A DNA stretch of 64,000 bases, from positions 99,527 to 163,526 of the forward strand of contig ONLL01000004.1 in NCBI GenBank assembly GCA_900318685.1, given 5' to 3'. The translations under genes were made by a program, and so were the position numbers. Below are positions 41,881 to 50,007 of this stretch, in pieces. Position 1 is the stretch's first letter. Each line of letters starts with the position of its first letter. The stretch is from an uncultured Prevotellaceae bacterium (GTDB lineage: Bacteria > Bacteroidota > Bacteroidia > Bacteroidales > Bacteroidaceae). The notes under the pieces are model-generated. The model had not been told where the DNA came from. It saw only the letters and a list, made by a program, of their open reading frames with translations, and did no database searches.

Positions 41881-42780
41881 TTATACTAAATGTGAAATCA
41901 GTTCTTCACGATCGCCGGGGAGCATATCGATGACGGGAATCTCGACCATCGTATAGCAGCCGGGCTCCAGGCGCATCGATGCACGGGCCACGTTGACCAG
42001 CACCTGACCTGTCAGGGCTGGATTGTTGATGCTCATATTGAACTCGAAACGCTGATTCTGCGTCTGTCCGCTTACGCCCTTGCGCACCAGATGCACACCG
42101 TGCCCCATGTCGCGCACGTCGTCGACGCTCTCCACCTGGAACACATGCGTCTCGTCGGAGGCAAAGTAAGGATCGGCCTTGATGGCGGCAGTCACCTCGT
42201 CGAGCTTGGCACCTTCCTCCAGCTCCACATACACCATGCGGCGATGGATGCCTTCGCCCAGAGGAATGGTCATCGACAGGGCATTCTTGACACCTTTCTT
42301 AGAACGCACGCACACGCTGTGGCCCATCGACATACCCGGACCGAAGTTGGTATAGCTCAGGCCCTTAGGTGCGAGGCTCTGCATCAATGTGCGCACGATG
42401 CTGTCAGAGCCCGGATCCCAGCCTGCAGCAATCACGCTCACGGTATTGGTCTGCTTGTTGACTGCCATCAGCTCGCGGCGATAGTCGCGAATCATCGTGT
42501 GGATGTCGAACGAGTCCACCGTGTTGATGCCCAGCGGCAGGATCTGCTTCGCATATTCTTCACACGAGCGAGTGGGAGTAGCGAGGATGGCCACATCCAC
42601 ATCCTTCAGCTCGCGGATGTCCTTCACCACGTCATACGCAGCCAGCTCCACTGGCTTGTTCTCTGCACCGTTGCGACGTACCACGCCTGCAATCTCGAAG
42701 TCGGGAGCCTCCTCCAGTGCCTGGAGGGCATAGCGTCCGATGTTGCCGTAACCGACTACGGCTGCTCTGATCTTTTTCAT
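41881..42780 (-). CDS. ddh: meso-Diaminopimelate D-dehydrogenase
   Basis: Start is ATG 42780 (MKKIRAAVVGYGNIGRYAL), not the earlier in-frame 42816, which overlaps the promoter. The protein has 299 residues. Rossmann motif GYGNIG, then VVRRNG, LATPTRSCEEYA, NTVDSFDIH, AAGWDPGSDSIVRTL and GPGMSMGHSV, all diagnostic of Ddh. It makes meso-diaminopimelate from tetrahydrodipicolinate, NADPH and ammonia in one step, for lysine and peptidoglycan. The length is shorter than Corynebacterium Ddh (about 320) but normal for Bacteroidales. Confidence 0.93.
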   Translation of the reverse strand: MKKIRAAVVGYGNIGRYALQALEEAPDFEIAGVVRRNGAENKPVELAAYDVVKDIRELKDVDVAILATPTRSCEEYAKQILPLGINTVDSFDIHTMIRDYRRELMAVNKQTNTVSVIAAGWDPGSDSIVRTLMQSLAPKGLSYTNFGPGMSMGHSVCVRSKKGVKNALSMTIPLGEGIHRRMVYVELEEGAKLDEVTAAIKADPYFASDETHVFQVESVDDVRDMGHGVHLVRKGVSGQTQNQRFEFNMSINNPALTGQVLVNVARASMRLEPGCYTMVEIPVIDMLPGDREELISHLV

Positions 42781-42813
42781 GCCTCTAAACGTTTTGTGTT
42801 TGTAAATCGGCTG

Positions 42814-42845
42814 CAAAGGTACAAATAAGCGAGCGGAAAACCAAA
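42814..42845 (-). promoter_or_regulatory. Promoter of ddh, in a repeated module
   Basis: Minus-strand TTTG (42845-42842), 20 bases, TACCTTTG (42821-42814). The surrounding 75 bases are closely similar to the block upstream of dacB (47038-47110). Confidence 0.85.
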
Positions 42846-42984
42846 GAAAAACTTGATTTTCTTTTCTTTTCCGAACAAAAGTACCTTTTACCTTTGACTT
42901 CGACCGTAACTAGCATGACGCTCGTCGGCCACTAGCAATACTAGGTGTAGGCATTTGGTGCTAGAAAGTATATGACTTGATAAA

Positions 42985-43138
42985 GTAAAACAAGTTGTTT
43001 TACCTTCACAAGTGCCATACTTAGGTATACAAAACCTACCACTTTGAAGAGTAAAACAACTTGTTTTACTTTCACGGAAGGCTGACTAAGAAGAACGAAG
43101 ACGGCCTCTTTGGACACGAGTGACCACCTCTTTAATAT
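42985..43138. repeat. 66-bp higher-order repeat made of 22-bp units
   Basis: Near-identical palindromic units GTAAAACAAGTTGTTTTAC and GTAAAACAACTTGTTTTAC start at 42985 and 43051, exactly 66 (3 x 22) bases apart. The intervening units 2 and 3 share spaced matches with units 5 and 6. The palindrome could be a protein-binding site. Confidence 0.7.
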
Positions 43139-43216
43139 ATAAGGAGGCTATTGAAGTAGTTCAAAAGTGCCGTGTTTGGTTGTCAGTACACATCTATTGA
43201 TTTTTCGAAAACTAAT

Positions 43217-43292
43217 ATCACAAATATCACCAACGCCTTATCGCACTATTATACAGCATATTAGCGTGTGATATTATGGGTGATATTGTGAT
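43217..43292. repeat. Imperfect inverted repeat, arms ATCACA-x-ATATCACC
   Basis: ATCACAAATATCACC (43217-43231) faces GGTGATATTGTGAT (43279-43292), equal to its reverse complement apart from one inserted A. The 47-base loop has further self-complementary bits. No T tract and no gene follows on the plus strand for 4 kb. Confidence 0.65.
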
Positions 43293-43395
43293 GTTAAAAA
43301 TAAATATTTAACATAAATTAGCCGAAATTTCGAGCATTTTTGCAACTTTGCAACTGAATAACGGCAGGGGCAACTACATAGAGAAGCACCCGGCC

Positions 43396-43527
43396 GTTGC
43401 GGACGGAGCGAACGCTGGTTGCGGATGGAGCGTATAGCCGTTGCGGACGGAGCACTCGACCGGTGCGGACCGTAGGCATGAAAGGTACGGACCATCGGCA
43501 TGAAAGGTATAGACTATTCGCAAAAAA
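43396..43527. repeat. Six 22-bp units, core GTTGCGGACGGAGC
   Basis: Unit starts: 43396, 43418, 43440, 43462, 43484, 43506. The first three share GTTGCGGAYGGAGC; the later ones drift to GGTGCGGACC, GGTACGGACC and GGTATAGACT but keep the spacing. The same core with the same spacing occurs at 2502-2557. The block ends 29 bases from the nadB stop. Confidence 0.85.
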
Positions 43528-43556
43528 GGGCAACACCCACCTAAGACCCACCTATC

Positions 43557-45278
43557 TCATTGATGGGCCTTGACAGGAGCCTCATCTTTTTTATCGTACG
43601 CGTGCACGGGATAGTCGATGGTGTAGTGCAGGCCTCGGCTCTCCTTGCGCTCGAGGGCGAAACGAGTGATGAGATAGCCCACATTAATCATATTGCGCAG
43701 CTCACAGATGTCCTTCGAAGCCTTCACGCGCTTGAAGAGCCGCTCAGTCTCCTCGTAGAGCATGTCAAGGCGATCCCAAGCCCGATGGAGACGAAGGTCG
43801 CTACGGACGATGCCGACATAGTTGGACATAATCTGGTTGACTTCGCGCACACTCTGAGTGATGAGCACTTTCTCCTCGTTGGTCATCGTGCCCTCATCGT
43901 TCCACTCAGGCACCTGATCGTTGAAGTCATAGAGGTCGACGTGCTTCAGCGAGTCCTTAGCGGCAGCATCGGCATAGACGACAGCCTCGATGAGGGAGTT
44001 GGAAGCCAGTCGGTTGCCACCATGAAGACCAGTACAGGAGCATTCGCCCAGTGCATAGAGCCGCTCGATGCTCGTCTGTCCGTTGAGGTCTACCTTGATG
44101 CCTCCGCACATATAGTGTGCTGCAGGACGGACAGGTATATAGTCGGTGGTGATGTCGATGCCCATCGAGAGGCACTTCTGGTAGATGTTGGGGAAGTGAC
44201 GACGCGTCTCTGCCGGATCCTTGTGAGTGACATCGAGGCAGACGTGATCGATGCCGTGAATCTTCATTTCCTTGTCGATGGCACGAGCCACGATATCGCG
44301 TGGTGCCAGCGAGAGCCGCTCATCGTATTTCTCCATGAACGTCTCGCCATTGGGCAGTTTCAGGATGCCACCATAGCCGCGCATCGCCTCAGTGATGAGG
44401 TAGGCGGGATGCGTCTCGCTGGGATGATGGAGGACAGTGGGATGAAACTGCACGAACTCCATATCCTGCACCGTTCCCTTGGCGCGATAGACCATAGCGA
44501 TGCCGTCGCCTGTGGCAATGACTGGGTTGGAGGTGGTGAGATAGACGGCTCCACATCCGCCTGTACACATGACGGTGACCTTCGAGAGATAGGTGTCCAC
44601 ACGAGCCCCCCCCTCGTCCCCCGAGGGGGACACATTAGATCTGGCTATAGAAGCCCCCTCGGGGGCAGTAGGGGGGGCTAGCACGTATGCCCCATAGCAA
44701 TGGATATGTGGCGAACGGCGAGTGACACGCACTCCGAGGTGATGCTGGGTGATGATCTCCACAGCGAAGTGATTCTCCTTGACGACGATGTCAGGACATG
44801 CGCGCACGGCCTCCATCAGTCCTCGCTGGATCTCTGCACCAGTATCGTCGGCATGATGAAGGATGCGAAACTCAGAGTGTCCACCCTCACGATGGAGATC
44901 GAAGGAACCGTCTTCCTTGCGGTCGAAGTTCACCCCCCACTCCACCAGTTCGCGAATCTGCTCTGGCGCACAGCGCACCACCTGCTCAACGGCCTTGCGG
45001 TCGCTGATATAGTCGCCAGCAATCATTGTGTCCTCGATGTGCTTCTCGAAATTGTCGACAGCCAGATTGGTCACAGAGGCCACACCACCCTGTGCGAACG
45101 AAGTGTTGGCCTCGTCAAGGCTTGTCTTACAGATAAGGCATATGCGAGCCCTCTCCTTTCCATTCTTCGACGAATTGTCCGTAGGACTGAGTGGCGGCAG
45201 CGCACGAGCCACCTTCAGGGCGTAGCTCATGCCGGCCACGCCTGCTCCGATAATCAGAAAGTCATACTTATAGACCAT
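43557..45278 (-). CDS. nadB: L-aspartate oxidase, with in-frame palindromic insertion
   Basis: This 573-residue flavoprotein has IIGAGVAGMSYAL (FAD-binding), SFAQGGVASV, GDYISDRKAVEQV, HREGGHSEFRILH, ATGDGIAM and the conserved GGIKVDLNGQTSIERLYALGECSCTGLHGGNRLASNSLIEAVVYA, all typical of NadB. It oxidises L-aspartate to iminoaspartate for NAD synthesis, with fumarate or oxygen as acceptor. Residues about 201-225 (from the 44605-44678 element) interrupt the family sequence between YGAYVLA and DTYLSKVTVMCTGGCG. An extra segment near residues 27-42 (PPLSPTDNSSKNGKE) is also unusual. NadA and NadC are not in the window. Confidence 0.93.
   Translation of the reverse strand: MVYKYDFLIIGAGVAGMSYALKVARALPPLSPTDNSSKNGKERARICLICKTSLDEANTSFAQGGVASVTNLAVDNFEKHIEDTMIAGDYISDRKAVEQVVRCAPEQIRELVEWGVNFDRKEDGSFDLHREGGHSEFRILHHADDTGAEIQRGLMEAVRACPDIVVKENHFAVEIITQHHLGVRVTRRSPHIHCYGAYVLAPPTAPEGASIARSNVSPSGDEGGARVDTYLSKVTVMCTGGCGAVYLTTSNPVIATGDGIAMVYRAKGTVQDMEFVQFHPTVLHHPSETHPAYLITEAMRGYGGILKLPNGETFMEKYDERLSLAPRDIVARAIDKEMKIHGIDHVCLDVTHKDPAETRRHFPNIYQKCLSMGIDITTDYIPVRPAAHYMCGGIKVDLNGQTSIERLYALGECSCTGLHGGNRLASNSLIEAVVYADAAAKDSLKHVDLYDFNDQVPEWNDEGTMTNEEKVLITQSVREVNQIMSNYVGIVRSDLRLHRAWDRLDMLYEETERLFKRVKASKDICELRNMINVGYLITRFALERKESRGLHYTIDYPVHAYDKKDEAPVKAHQ
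44605..44678. repeat. 74-bp palindromic element inserted in frame in nadB
   Basis: The ends are G plus C-run and G-run plus C, forming terminal inverted repeats. Inside are two palindromes, TCCCCCGAGGGGGA (44617-44630) and GCCCCCTCGGGGGC (44653-44666). A 77-bp relative lies in etfB at 53067-53143. The encoded segment is APPTAPEGAS...SPSGDEGGA. Confidence 0.88.
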
Positions 45279-45303
45279 AGTATCAAGATTTAATTTGTTT
45301 ATG

Positions 45304-45771
45304 CTACTTCTCTATGAACAGGCTACGCAGCCAGCGGATGTTGCCAATCCACTGAATGATGGGGCCTATGACGGGAATGGCTCGGAGGCCTCCCCATCGC
45401 AGGCTGTTGATCTCGTCAGGCAACATCTGTGTCACCACCTCGTTGAGTTTCTGCTCTGCCATCGTCTTGGCATGATCTTCAGCCGACAGCCGCGCTGACT
45501 CCTCACGCATGCTCTGTGCGGCCTCAGCCACCGTCTGCCCTGTCGATGTGAGGGCCTGCTGCTGATACTTCTCCAGCAGCTGATTGTACTCAGTGAAAAG
45601 CTGACTCTGTGTGAACTGGGTGACGAACGTGCCCTGATCGGCAAACGACGAGGCCATCGCATTGACACGAGCGAAGAACGCGTCGAAGTCCTGCTGGGCG
45701 GCAGCATCCAGGCGATACTGCTGCGCTACGACATCGTGAAAGGGTTTTGCCCAAGGATGAACAGTTGCCAT
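45304..45771 (-). CDS. Small helical hypothetical protein
   Basis: This 155-residue protein is mostly helical, with Gln/Ala/Glu-rich segments (about 15-110) and a C-terminal hydrophobic stretch LRAIPVIGPIIQWIGNIRWLRSLF (about 130-152) that could be a membrane-associated helix. No signal peptide. It lies 25 bases downstream of dacB-side sequence and 25 bases upstream of nadB on the same strand. I do not recognise a family. Confidence 0.65.
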   Translation of the reverse strand: MATVHPWAKPFHDVVAQQYRLDAAAQQDFDAFFARVNAMASSFADQGTFVTQFTQSQLFTEYNQLLEKYQQQALTSTGQTVAEAAQSMREESARLSAEDHAKTMAEQKLNEVVTQMLPDEINSLRWGGLRAIPVIGPIIQWIGNIRWLRSLFIEK

Positions 45772-45801
45772 ATCTGAATTGTTTTAATGGTTAATACTCT
45801 T

Positions 45802-47031
45802 CTATGGTTGGCATAGTGCCTCGCAGAGACGATCCTGGAAATCGCGGCCCTCAGCCATGCGCCGGACACCTTGGTTAATGATGCTGAAAGCCAGTCGGTG
45901 GCCGTTGGGAGCAGTGAGATAGCCCGTCAGCGCCGACACACCCGTGACGCTGCCCGTCTTGGCCTGCACATTGCCCTGAGCAGCTGTGTCAGTCATGCGT
46001 TTCTTCAGTGTTCCGTCCTCGCCGGCTATAGGCAGCGTAGGCAAGAGCTGGTGGTAGATTTCATCGCGAAACCAGGCATAGCGCAACAGGCGCACCTGTG
46101 CCTCAGCCGTCAGATAATTGTAAAGCGAGAGCCCGCTGCCGTCGGCCAGTCGATAGCGTGAAGGATCGAGACCTATACGCACGAGCAGATTCTCCTCCAG
46201 CTTCTGTGCATCCTTGGCTGTAGCGGGCCTGCCCCCTGAGCTGGCAGCTATCTGATAATAGGTGGACTCAGCATAGAGGTTGTCGCTCTCCTTCATCATC
46301 TGCTTGAGCACGTCGCCAATGGGATGGCTGCGCTGACAGATCAGCTTGGCATCGTTGGGCAGCGAACCTGAGGCAACGCTGACGCCACCAGTGCTGACGC
46401 GCGCTCCCCTCAGTTCAATCATGAACTGGGTGGAGAAGTCGGCCTTGCCATTGATGAGCAGCGGCGACAGCGTAGGATTGTCGTCATCCCAGCACCAGCC
46501 CTCGCCCCACTTCTCACCGTCCTTCATCGAACTGTCCATGATGATTCGTCCTCGGATGCTCTTAATGCCCTTGTCCTTCACTGCCTGGGCGAAGGCCTGC
46601 ATATCCTTGCGGTCGAACATCGGATCCATCCCCCCTCGACAGATAAGGTCGCCCGTCAACTGTCCGTTGGAGATCTGGCCCCTATAATATAAAGATGTCT
46701 TGTACTTATAGGTGGGGCCCAGATAGTCGAGTGCCGTGATGGCCGTGAGCAGCTTCATCGTAGATGCCGTACGCATCAGCTGACGATGATTCAGGGCATA
46801 GAGCAGAGTATCGTCAGTAAGGTCCCAAACCATCAGTCCCAGCTGGGCACGCTCCATCAGCGAGTCGTCGACGAGCGCATCCAGGCGCTGCATCACCAAC
46901 TCGCGATAGGGCACCATCAGCACCGTGCTGTCGGCACCTTCGTGGCGTCCCACTTGTTCGCCTTCCTCCTGCGCCAAAGTCTGCACAGGAACCAGCATCA
47001 AGAGTCCAATCAGTAGTCGTATCAGTTTCAT
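45802..47031 (-). CDS. dacB: D-alanyl-D-alanine carboxypeptidase/endopeptidase (PBP4-type)
   Basis: Start at ATG 47031 is chosen, since a signal peptide begins here (MKLIRLLIGLLMLVPVQTLAQ) and the promoter -7 box ends seven bases upstream; the longer frame from 47124 runs through the promoter. The protein has 409 residues of peptidase family S13: SxxK at Ser90-Thr-Met-Lys93, SDN in KESDNLYAES, KTG in QAKTGSVTG. It trims peptidoglycan cross-links in the periplasm. The very short 5' leader is unusual (see promoter). Confidence 0.93.
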   Translation of the reverse strand: MKLIRLLIGLLMLVPVQTLAQEEGEQVGRHEGADSTVLMVPYRELVMQRLDALVDDSLMERAQLGLMVWDLTDDTLLYALNHRQLMRTASTMKLLTAITALDYLGPTYKYKTSLYYRGQISNGQLTGDLICRGGMDPMFDRKDMQAFAQAVKDKGIKSIRGRIIMDSSMKDGEKWGEGWCWDDDNPTLSPLLINGKADFSTQFMIELRGARVSTGGVSVASGSLPNDAKLICQRSHPIGDVLKQMMKESDNLYAESTYYQIAASSGGRPATAKDAQKLEENLLVRIGLDPSRYRLADGSGLSLYNYLTAEAQVRLLRYAWFRDEIYHQLLPTLPIAGEDGTLKKRMTDTAAQGNVQAKTGSVTGVSALTGYLTAPNGHRLAFSIINQGVRRMAEGRDFQDRLCEALCQP

Positions 47032-47037
47032 CGGATG

Positions 47038-47069
47038 CAAAGGTACGAAAAAGTGAGCGAAATGCCAAA
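47038..47069 (-). promoter_or_regulatory. Promoter of dacB, nearly leaderless
   Basis: Minus-strand TTTG (47069-47066), 20 bases, TACCTTTG (47045-47038). Only six bases separate the -7 box from the ATG at 47031, so the transcript would start at or very near the start codon. Confidence 0.85.
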
Positions 47070-47121
47070 GGAAAACTTGTTTTTCTTTGCATTTCCGAAC
47101 GTAAGTACCTTCGAGCCTGCT

Positions 47122-47156
47122 CAAAGGTACGAAAAAGTGAGCGAAATGCCAAAGGA
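47122..47156 (-). repeat. Second exact copy of the 35-bp promoter block upstream of dacB
   Basis: The 35-base block at 47038-47072 is repeated exactly at 47122-47156, including CAAAGGTA (the -7 box in reverse) and CAAAG at the -33 position. The copy spacing is 84 bases. It could act as a second promoter. Confidence 0.85.
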
Positions 47157-47211
47157 TAGTCCACTTTTCTTTAAGTTTTTCACTTTTAGCATTTTTTTGC
47201 AGTACTTAGTG

Positions 47212-47241
47212 TTGCATTATTGGAGAAAATTTGTAACTTTG
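47212..47241 (+). promoter_or_regulatory. Promoter of nrdD
   Basis: TTG (47212-47214), 19 bases, TAACTTTG (47234-47241). The nrdD start is 113 bases downstream. The leader contains two near copies of CCCGAAACGGAAAAC / CCCAAAACGGAAAAC (47258 and 47301), possible regulator sites for anaerobic expression. Confidence 0.75.
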
Positions 47242-47354
47242 CACCCGAATAGCGTTTCCCGAAACGGAAAACTTTTTTGGCGAAAGGAACGGAAAAGTTT
47301 CCCAAAACGGAAAACATTGTTGAAGTGAACGAACAACAAATAGACTATAAATAA

Positions 47355-49448
47355 ATGGAAATTAAGAACTTTACCATTACGAAGCGCGACGGATCGAAGG
47401 ACCGCTTCTCATTGGACAAAATCATGAATGCCATCGTGAAGGCATTCGAAAGCGTGGAAGAGCCTACTGACCTGGGAACTATCTCTAAGATTCTCAGCCA
47501 CTTGGATATTAAGGACGATATCAAGGTGGAGGACATTCAGAATCAGGTGGAGGAAGCGCTGATGCGCGAGGGTCATTTCAAAGTGGCAAAATCGTTCATG
47601 CTCTATCGCCAGCAGCACAGCGAGGACCGCGAGACATTGCAGAAACTGCAATTCCTCTCGGAGTACTGCGACAGCGTGAATGCCGCCACCGGATCGAAGT
47701 ACGATGCCAACGCCAACGTGGAACACAAGAACATAGCCACGCTCATCGGCGAGCTGCCCAAATCGAACTTCATCCGCCTGAACCGTCGCCTGCTGACCGA
47801 CCGTATCAAGAAGATGTATGGCAAGCAGCTGGCCGACGAGTATATCGACAAGCTTACACATCATTATATATATAAGAACGACGAGACCTCGCTGGCCAAT
47901 TACTGCGCCTCGATCACGATGTACCCCTGGCTCATCGGAGGCACTATCTCCATCGGTGGCAACTCAACAGCTCCCACCAACCTGAAGTCATTCTGCGGAG
48001 GCTTCGTCAACATGGTGTTCATGGTATCGTCGATGCTCAGCGGAGCTTGTGCTACACCCGAGTTCCTGATGTACATGAACTACTTCCTGGGCAAGGAATA
48101 CGGCATCGACTACTACAAGCGCTCCAACGAGCAGGCCGACCTCAGCCTGAAGAAGCGCACACTCGACAAGGTTATCACCGACTACTTCGAGCAGATAGTC
48201 TACACGCTGAACCAGCCTACAGGAGCACGCAACTATCAGGCCGTGTTCTGGAACATCGCCTACTACGACCGCTACTACTTCGAGAGCATCTTCGGCGAGT
48301 TCTACTTCCCCGATGGATCGAAACCCGACTGGGAGGGACTGTCGTGGCTGCAGAAGCGGTTCATGAAGTGGTTCAATAAGGAGCGCACCAAGACCCTGCT
48401 CACCTTCCCCGTCGAGACGATGGCCCTGCTGACCGACGAGAACGGCGAGTGCAAAGACAAGGAATGGGGCGATTTCACAGCCGAGATGTACGCTGAGGGA
48501 CATTCGTTCTTCACCTATATGAGTGACAATGCCGACTCGCTGTCGAGCTGCTGCCGCCTGCGCAACGAGATCACTGACAATGGTTTCAGCTATACGCTGG
48601 GAGCAGGAGGTGTGTCGACCGGTTCGAAGAGCGTGCTCACCATCAACCTGAACCGTTGCATCCAGTATGCCGTGAACCACAAGATGGACTATCTGGAGTA
48701 CCTCGGAGGCATCATCGACCTCTGCCACAAAGTACAGCTGGCCTATAACGAGAACCTGAAGGAGCTGCAGCAACACGGTATGCTGCCACTGTTCGACGCC
48801 GGCTATATCAATATCGCTCGCCAATACCTCACCATCGGCATCAACGGACTGGTGGAGGCAGCCGAGTTCATGGGTCTGAAGATCACGCCCAACGACCAGT
48901 ACCTGCATTTCGTGCAGGGCATCCTGGGACTCATCGAGAAGTACAACAAACAGTATCGTACGAAGGACGTGATGTTCAACTGCGAGATGATCCCAGCCGA
49001 GAATGTAGGCGTGAAGCATGCCAAGTGGGACCGTGAAGACGGATACTTCGTGCCCCGCGACTGCTACAACAGCTACTTCTACGTGGTCGAGGACGACTCG
49101 CTGTCGGTCATCGACAAGTTCAAGCTGCACGGCCGTCCCTATATCGAGCACCTCACTGGCGGCTCAGCACTGCACATGAACCTTGAGGAGCACCTCTCGA
49201 AGGAGCAGTACCTGCACCTGCTGAAGGTGGCCGCCAAGGAGGGATGCAACTACTTCACGTTCAACATTCCCAATACCGTGTGCAACGACTGCGGACACAT
49301 CGACAAGCGCTACCTGAAGGAGTGCCCGCACTGCCACTCTAAGAATGTAGACTACATGACGCGCATCATCGGCTACCTGAAGCGTGTCTCCAACTTCTCA
49401 CAGGCCCGTCAGGAGGAGGCGGCACGCCGCTTCTACGCCACGGCATAA
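47355..49448 (+). CDS. nrdD: Anaerobic ribonucleoside-triphosphate reductase
   Basis: This 697-residue glycyl-radical enzyme has an N-terminal ATP-cone (about 3-95), the catalytic barrel with NSTAPTNLKSFCGG and TLGAGGVSTGSKSVLTINLNR, a zinc site with Cys643, Cys646, Cys657 and Cys660 (CNDCG...CPHC), and the radical loop RIIGYL with Gly673. It reduces nucleotides to deoxynucleotides without oxygen. The end is normal and nrdG follows 87 bases downstream. The ATP-cone gives allosteric control by ATP/dATP. Confidence 0.96.
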   Translation: MEIKNFTITKRDGSKDRFSLDKIMNAIVKAFESVEEPTDLGTISKILSHLDIKDDIKVEDIQNQVEEALMREGHFKVAKSFMLYRQQHSEDRETLQKLQFLSEYCDSVNAATGSKYDANANVEHKNIATLIGELPKSNFIRLNRRLLTDRIKKMYGKQLADEYIDKLTHHYIYKNDETSLANYCASITMYPWLIGGTISIGGNSTAPTNLKSFCGGFVNMVFMVSSMLSGACATPEFLMYMNYFLGKEYGIDYYKRSNEQADLSLKKRTLDKVITDYFEQIVYTLNQPTGARNYQAVFWNIAYYDRYYFESIFGEFYFPDGSKPDWEGLSWLQKRFMKWFNKERTKTLLTFPVETMALLTDENGECKDKEWGDFTAEMYAEGHSFFTYMSDNADSLSSCCRLRNEITDNGFSYTLGAGGVSTGSKSVLTINLNRCIQYAVNHKMDYLEYLGGIIDLCHKVQLAYNENLKELQQHGMLPLFDAGYINIARQYLTIGINGLVEAAEFMGLKITPNDQYLHFVQGILGLIEKYNKQYRTKDVMFNCEMIPAENVGVKHAKWDREDGYFVPRDCYNSYFYVVEDDSLSVIDKFKLHGRPYIEHLTGGSALHMNLEEHLSKEQYLHLLKVAAKEGCNYFTFNIPNTVCNDCGHIDKRYLKECPHCHSKNVDYMTRIIGYLKRVSNFSQARQEEAARRFYATA

Positions 49449-49509
49449 GAAAAAACTACACTTTTTCATTATTCTCTATCCGTCTGAAGCATGCCAGCTC
49501 AGACACTTC

Positions 49510-49528
49510 GCCCCCTCTCTGAGGGGGC
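49510..49528. repeat. Small palindrome GCCCCCTC-TCT-GAGGGGGC before nrdG
   Basis: 8-bp perfect arms with a 3-base loop, six bases before the nrdG start. Its core resembles the palindromes of the nadB/etfB element. It may reduce nrdG translation relative to nrdD. Confidence 0.7.
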
Positions 49529-49534
49529 TTAAGT

Positions 49535-50002
49535 ATGCTAAAATACGTCAATACAGGAATCGTTTTTCAGGAGATACCCGACGAGGTGACACTGGCAATC
49601 AACATATCGAATTGCCCGTGTCGCTGTCCCGGGTGTCACAGCCGCTACCTCTGGGAGGACATCGGCCTTCCACTCGACACCGCTGCCATCGATGACTTCG
49701 TGGAGCAGTATGGAACCGACATCACCTGCATCGCATTCATGGGTGGCGACGGCGACCCCAGAGGAGTCGGCCAACTGGCGGAATATATACATGAAGAGCA
49801 CCCGCAGTTCCATGTTGCATGGTACAGCGGGCGCATCCGTATTCCGTCGGTCGTCAGCGTCACTGACTTCGACTATATCAAGATTGGTCCCTACATCCGA
49901 CACCTCGGACCCTTGAAGGAACCTACCACCAACCAGCGTCTCTATCGCATCCAGCCCGACGGGCAGATGGTCGATATCACTGAGCGCTTCTGGCGGAGAT
50001 AG
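49535..50002 (+). CDS. nrdG: NrdD-activating radical-SAM enzyme
   Basis: This 155-residue protein has the radical-SAM cluster motif C-x3-C-x2-C at Cys27, Cys31 and Cys34 (an additional Cys29 lies between), then MGGDGDP in place of the usual GGEP, and DYIKIGPYI. It generates the glycyl radical on NrdD. Length is normal for NrdG. The gene follows nrdD with a palindrome in the gap. Confidence 0.92.
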   Translation: MLKYVNTGIVFQEIPDEVTLAINISNCPCRCPGCHSRYLWEDIGLPLDTAAIDDFVEQYGTDITCIAFMGGDGDPRGVGQLAEYIHEEHPQFHVAWYSGRIRIPSVVSVTDFDYIKIGPYIRHLGPLKEPTTNQRLYRIQPDGQMVDITERFWRR

Positions 50003-50007
50003 TTCAC

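Larger units (their letters stand above)
42846..43556. other. 711-bp non-coding stretch with three repeat blocks
   Basis: No gene was found. The stretch holds the rest of the ddh promoter module, 22/66-bp repeats, an imperfect palindrome and a second 22-bp repeat block, each listed separately. Minus-strand frames across 43274-43551 are repeat-derived. Confidence 0.7.

Noticed and set aside
43274..43551. Minus-strand frames across the 22-bp repeats near nadB
   Set aside because: The translated products reflect the tandem repeat itself (SVRNGR-like units) and are not gene-like.
47988..49151. 387-codon minus-strand frame antisense to nrdD
   Set aside because: nrdD is certain from its motifs, and the antisense frame has no recognisable domain.
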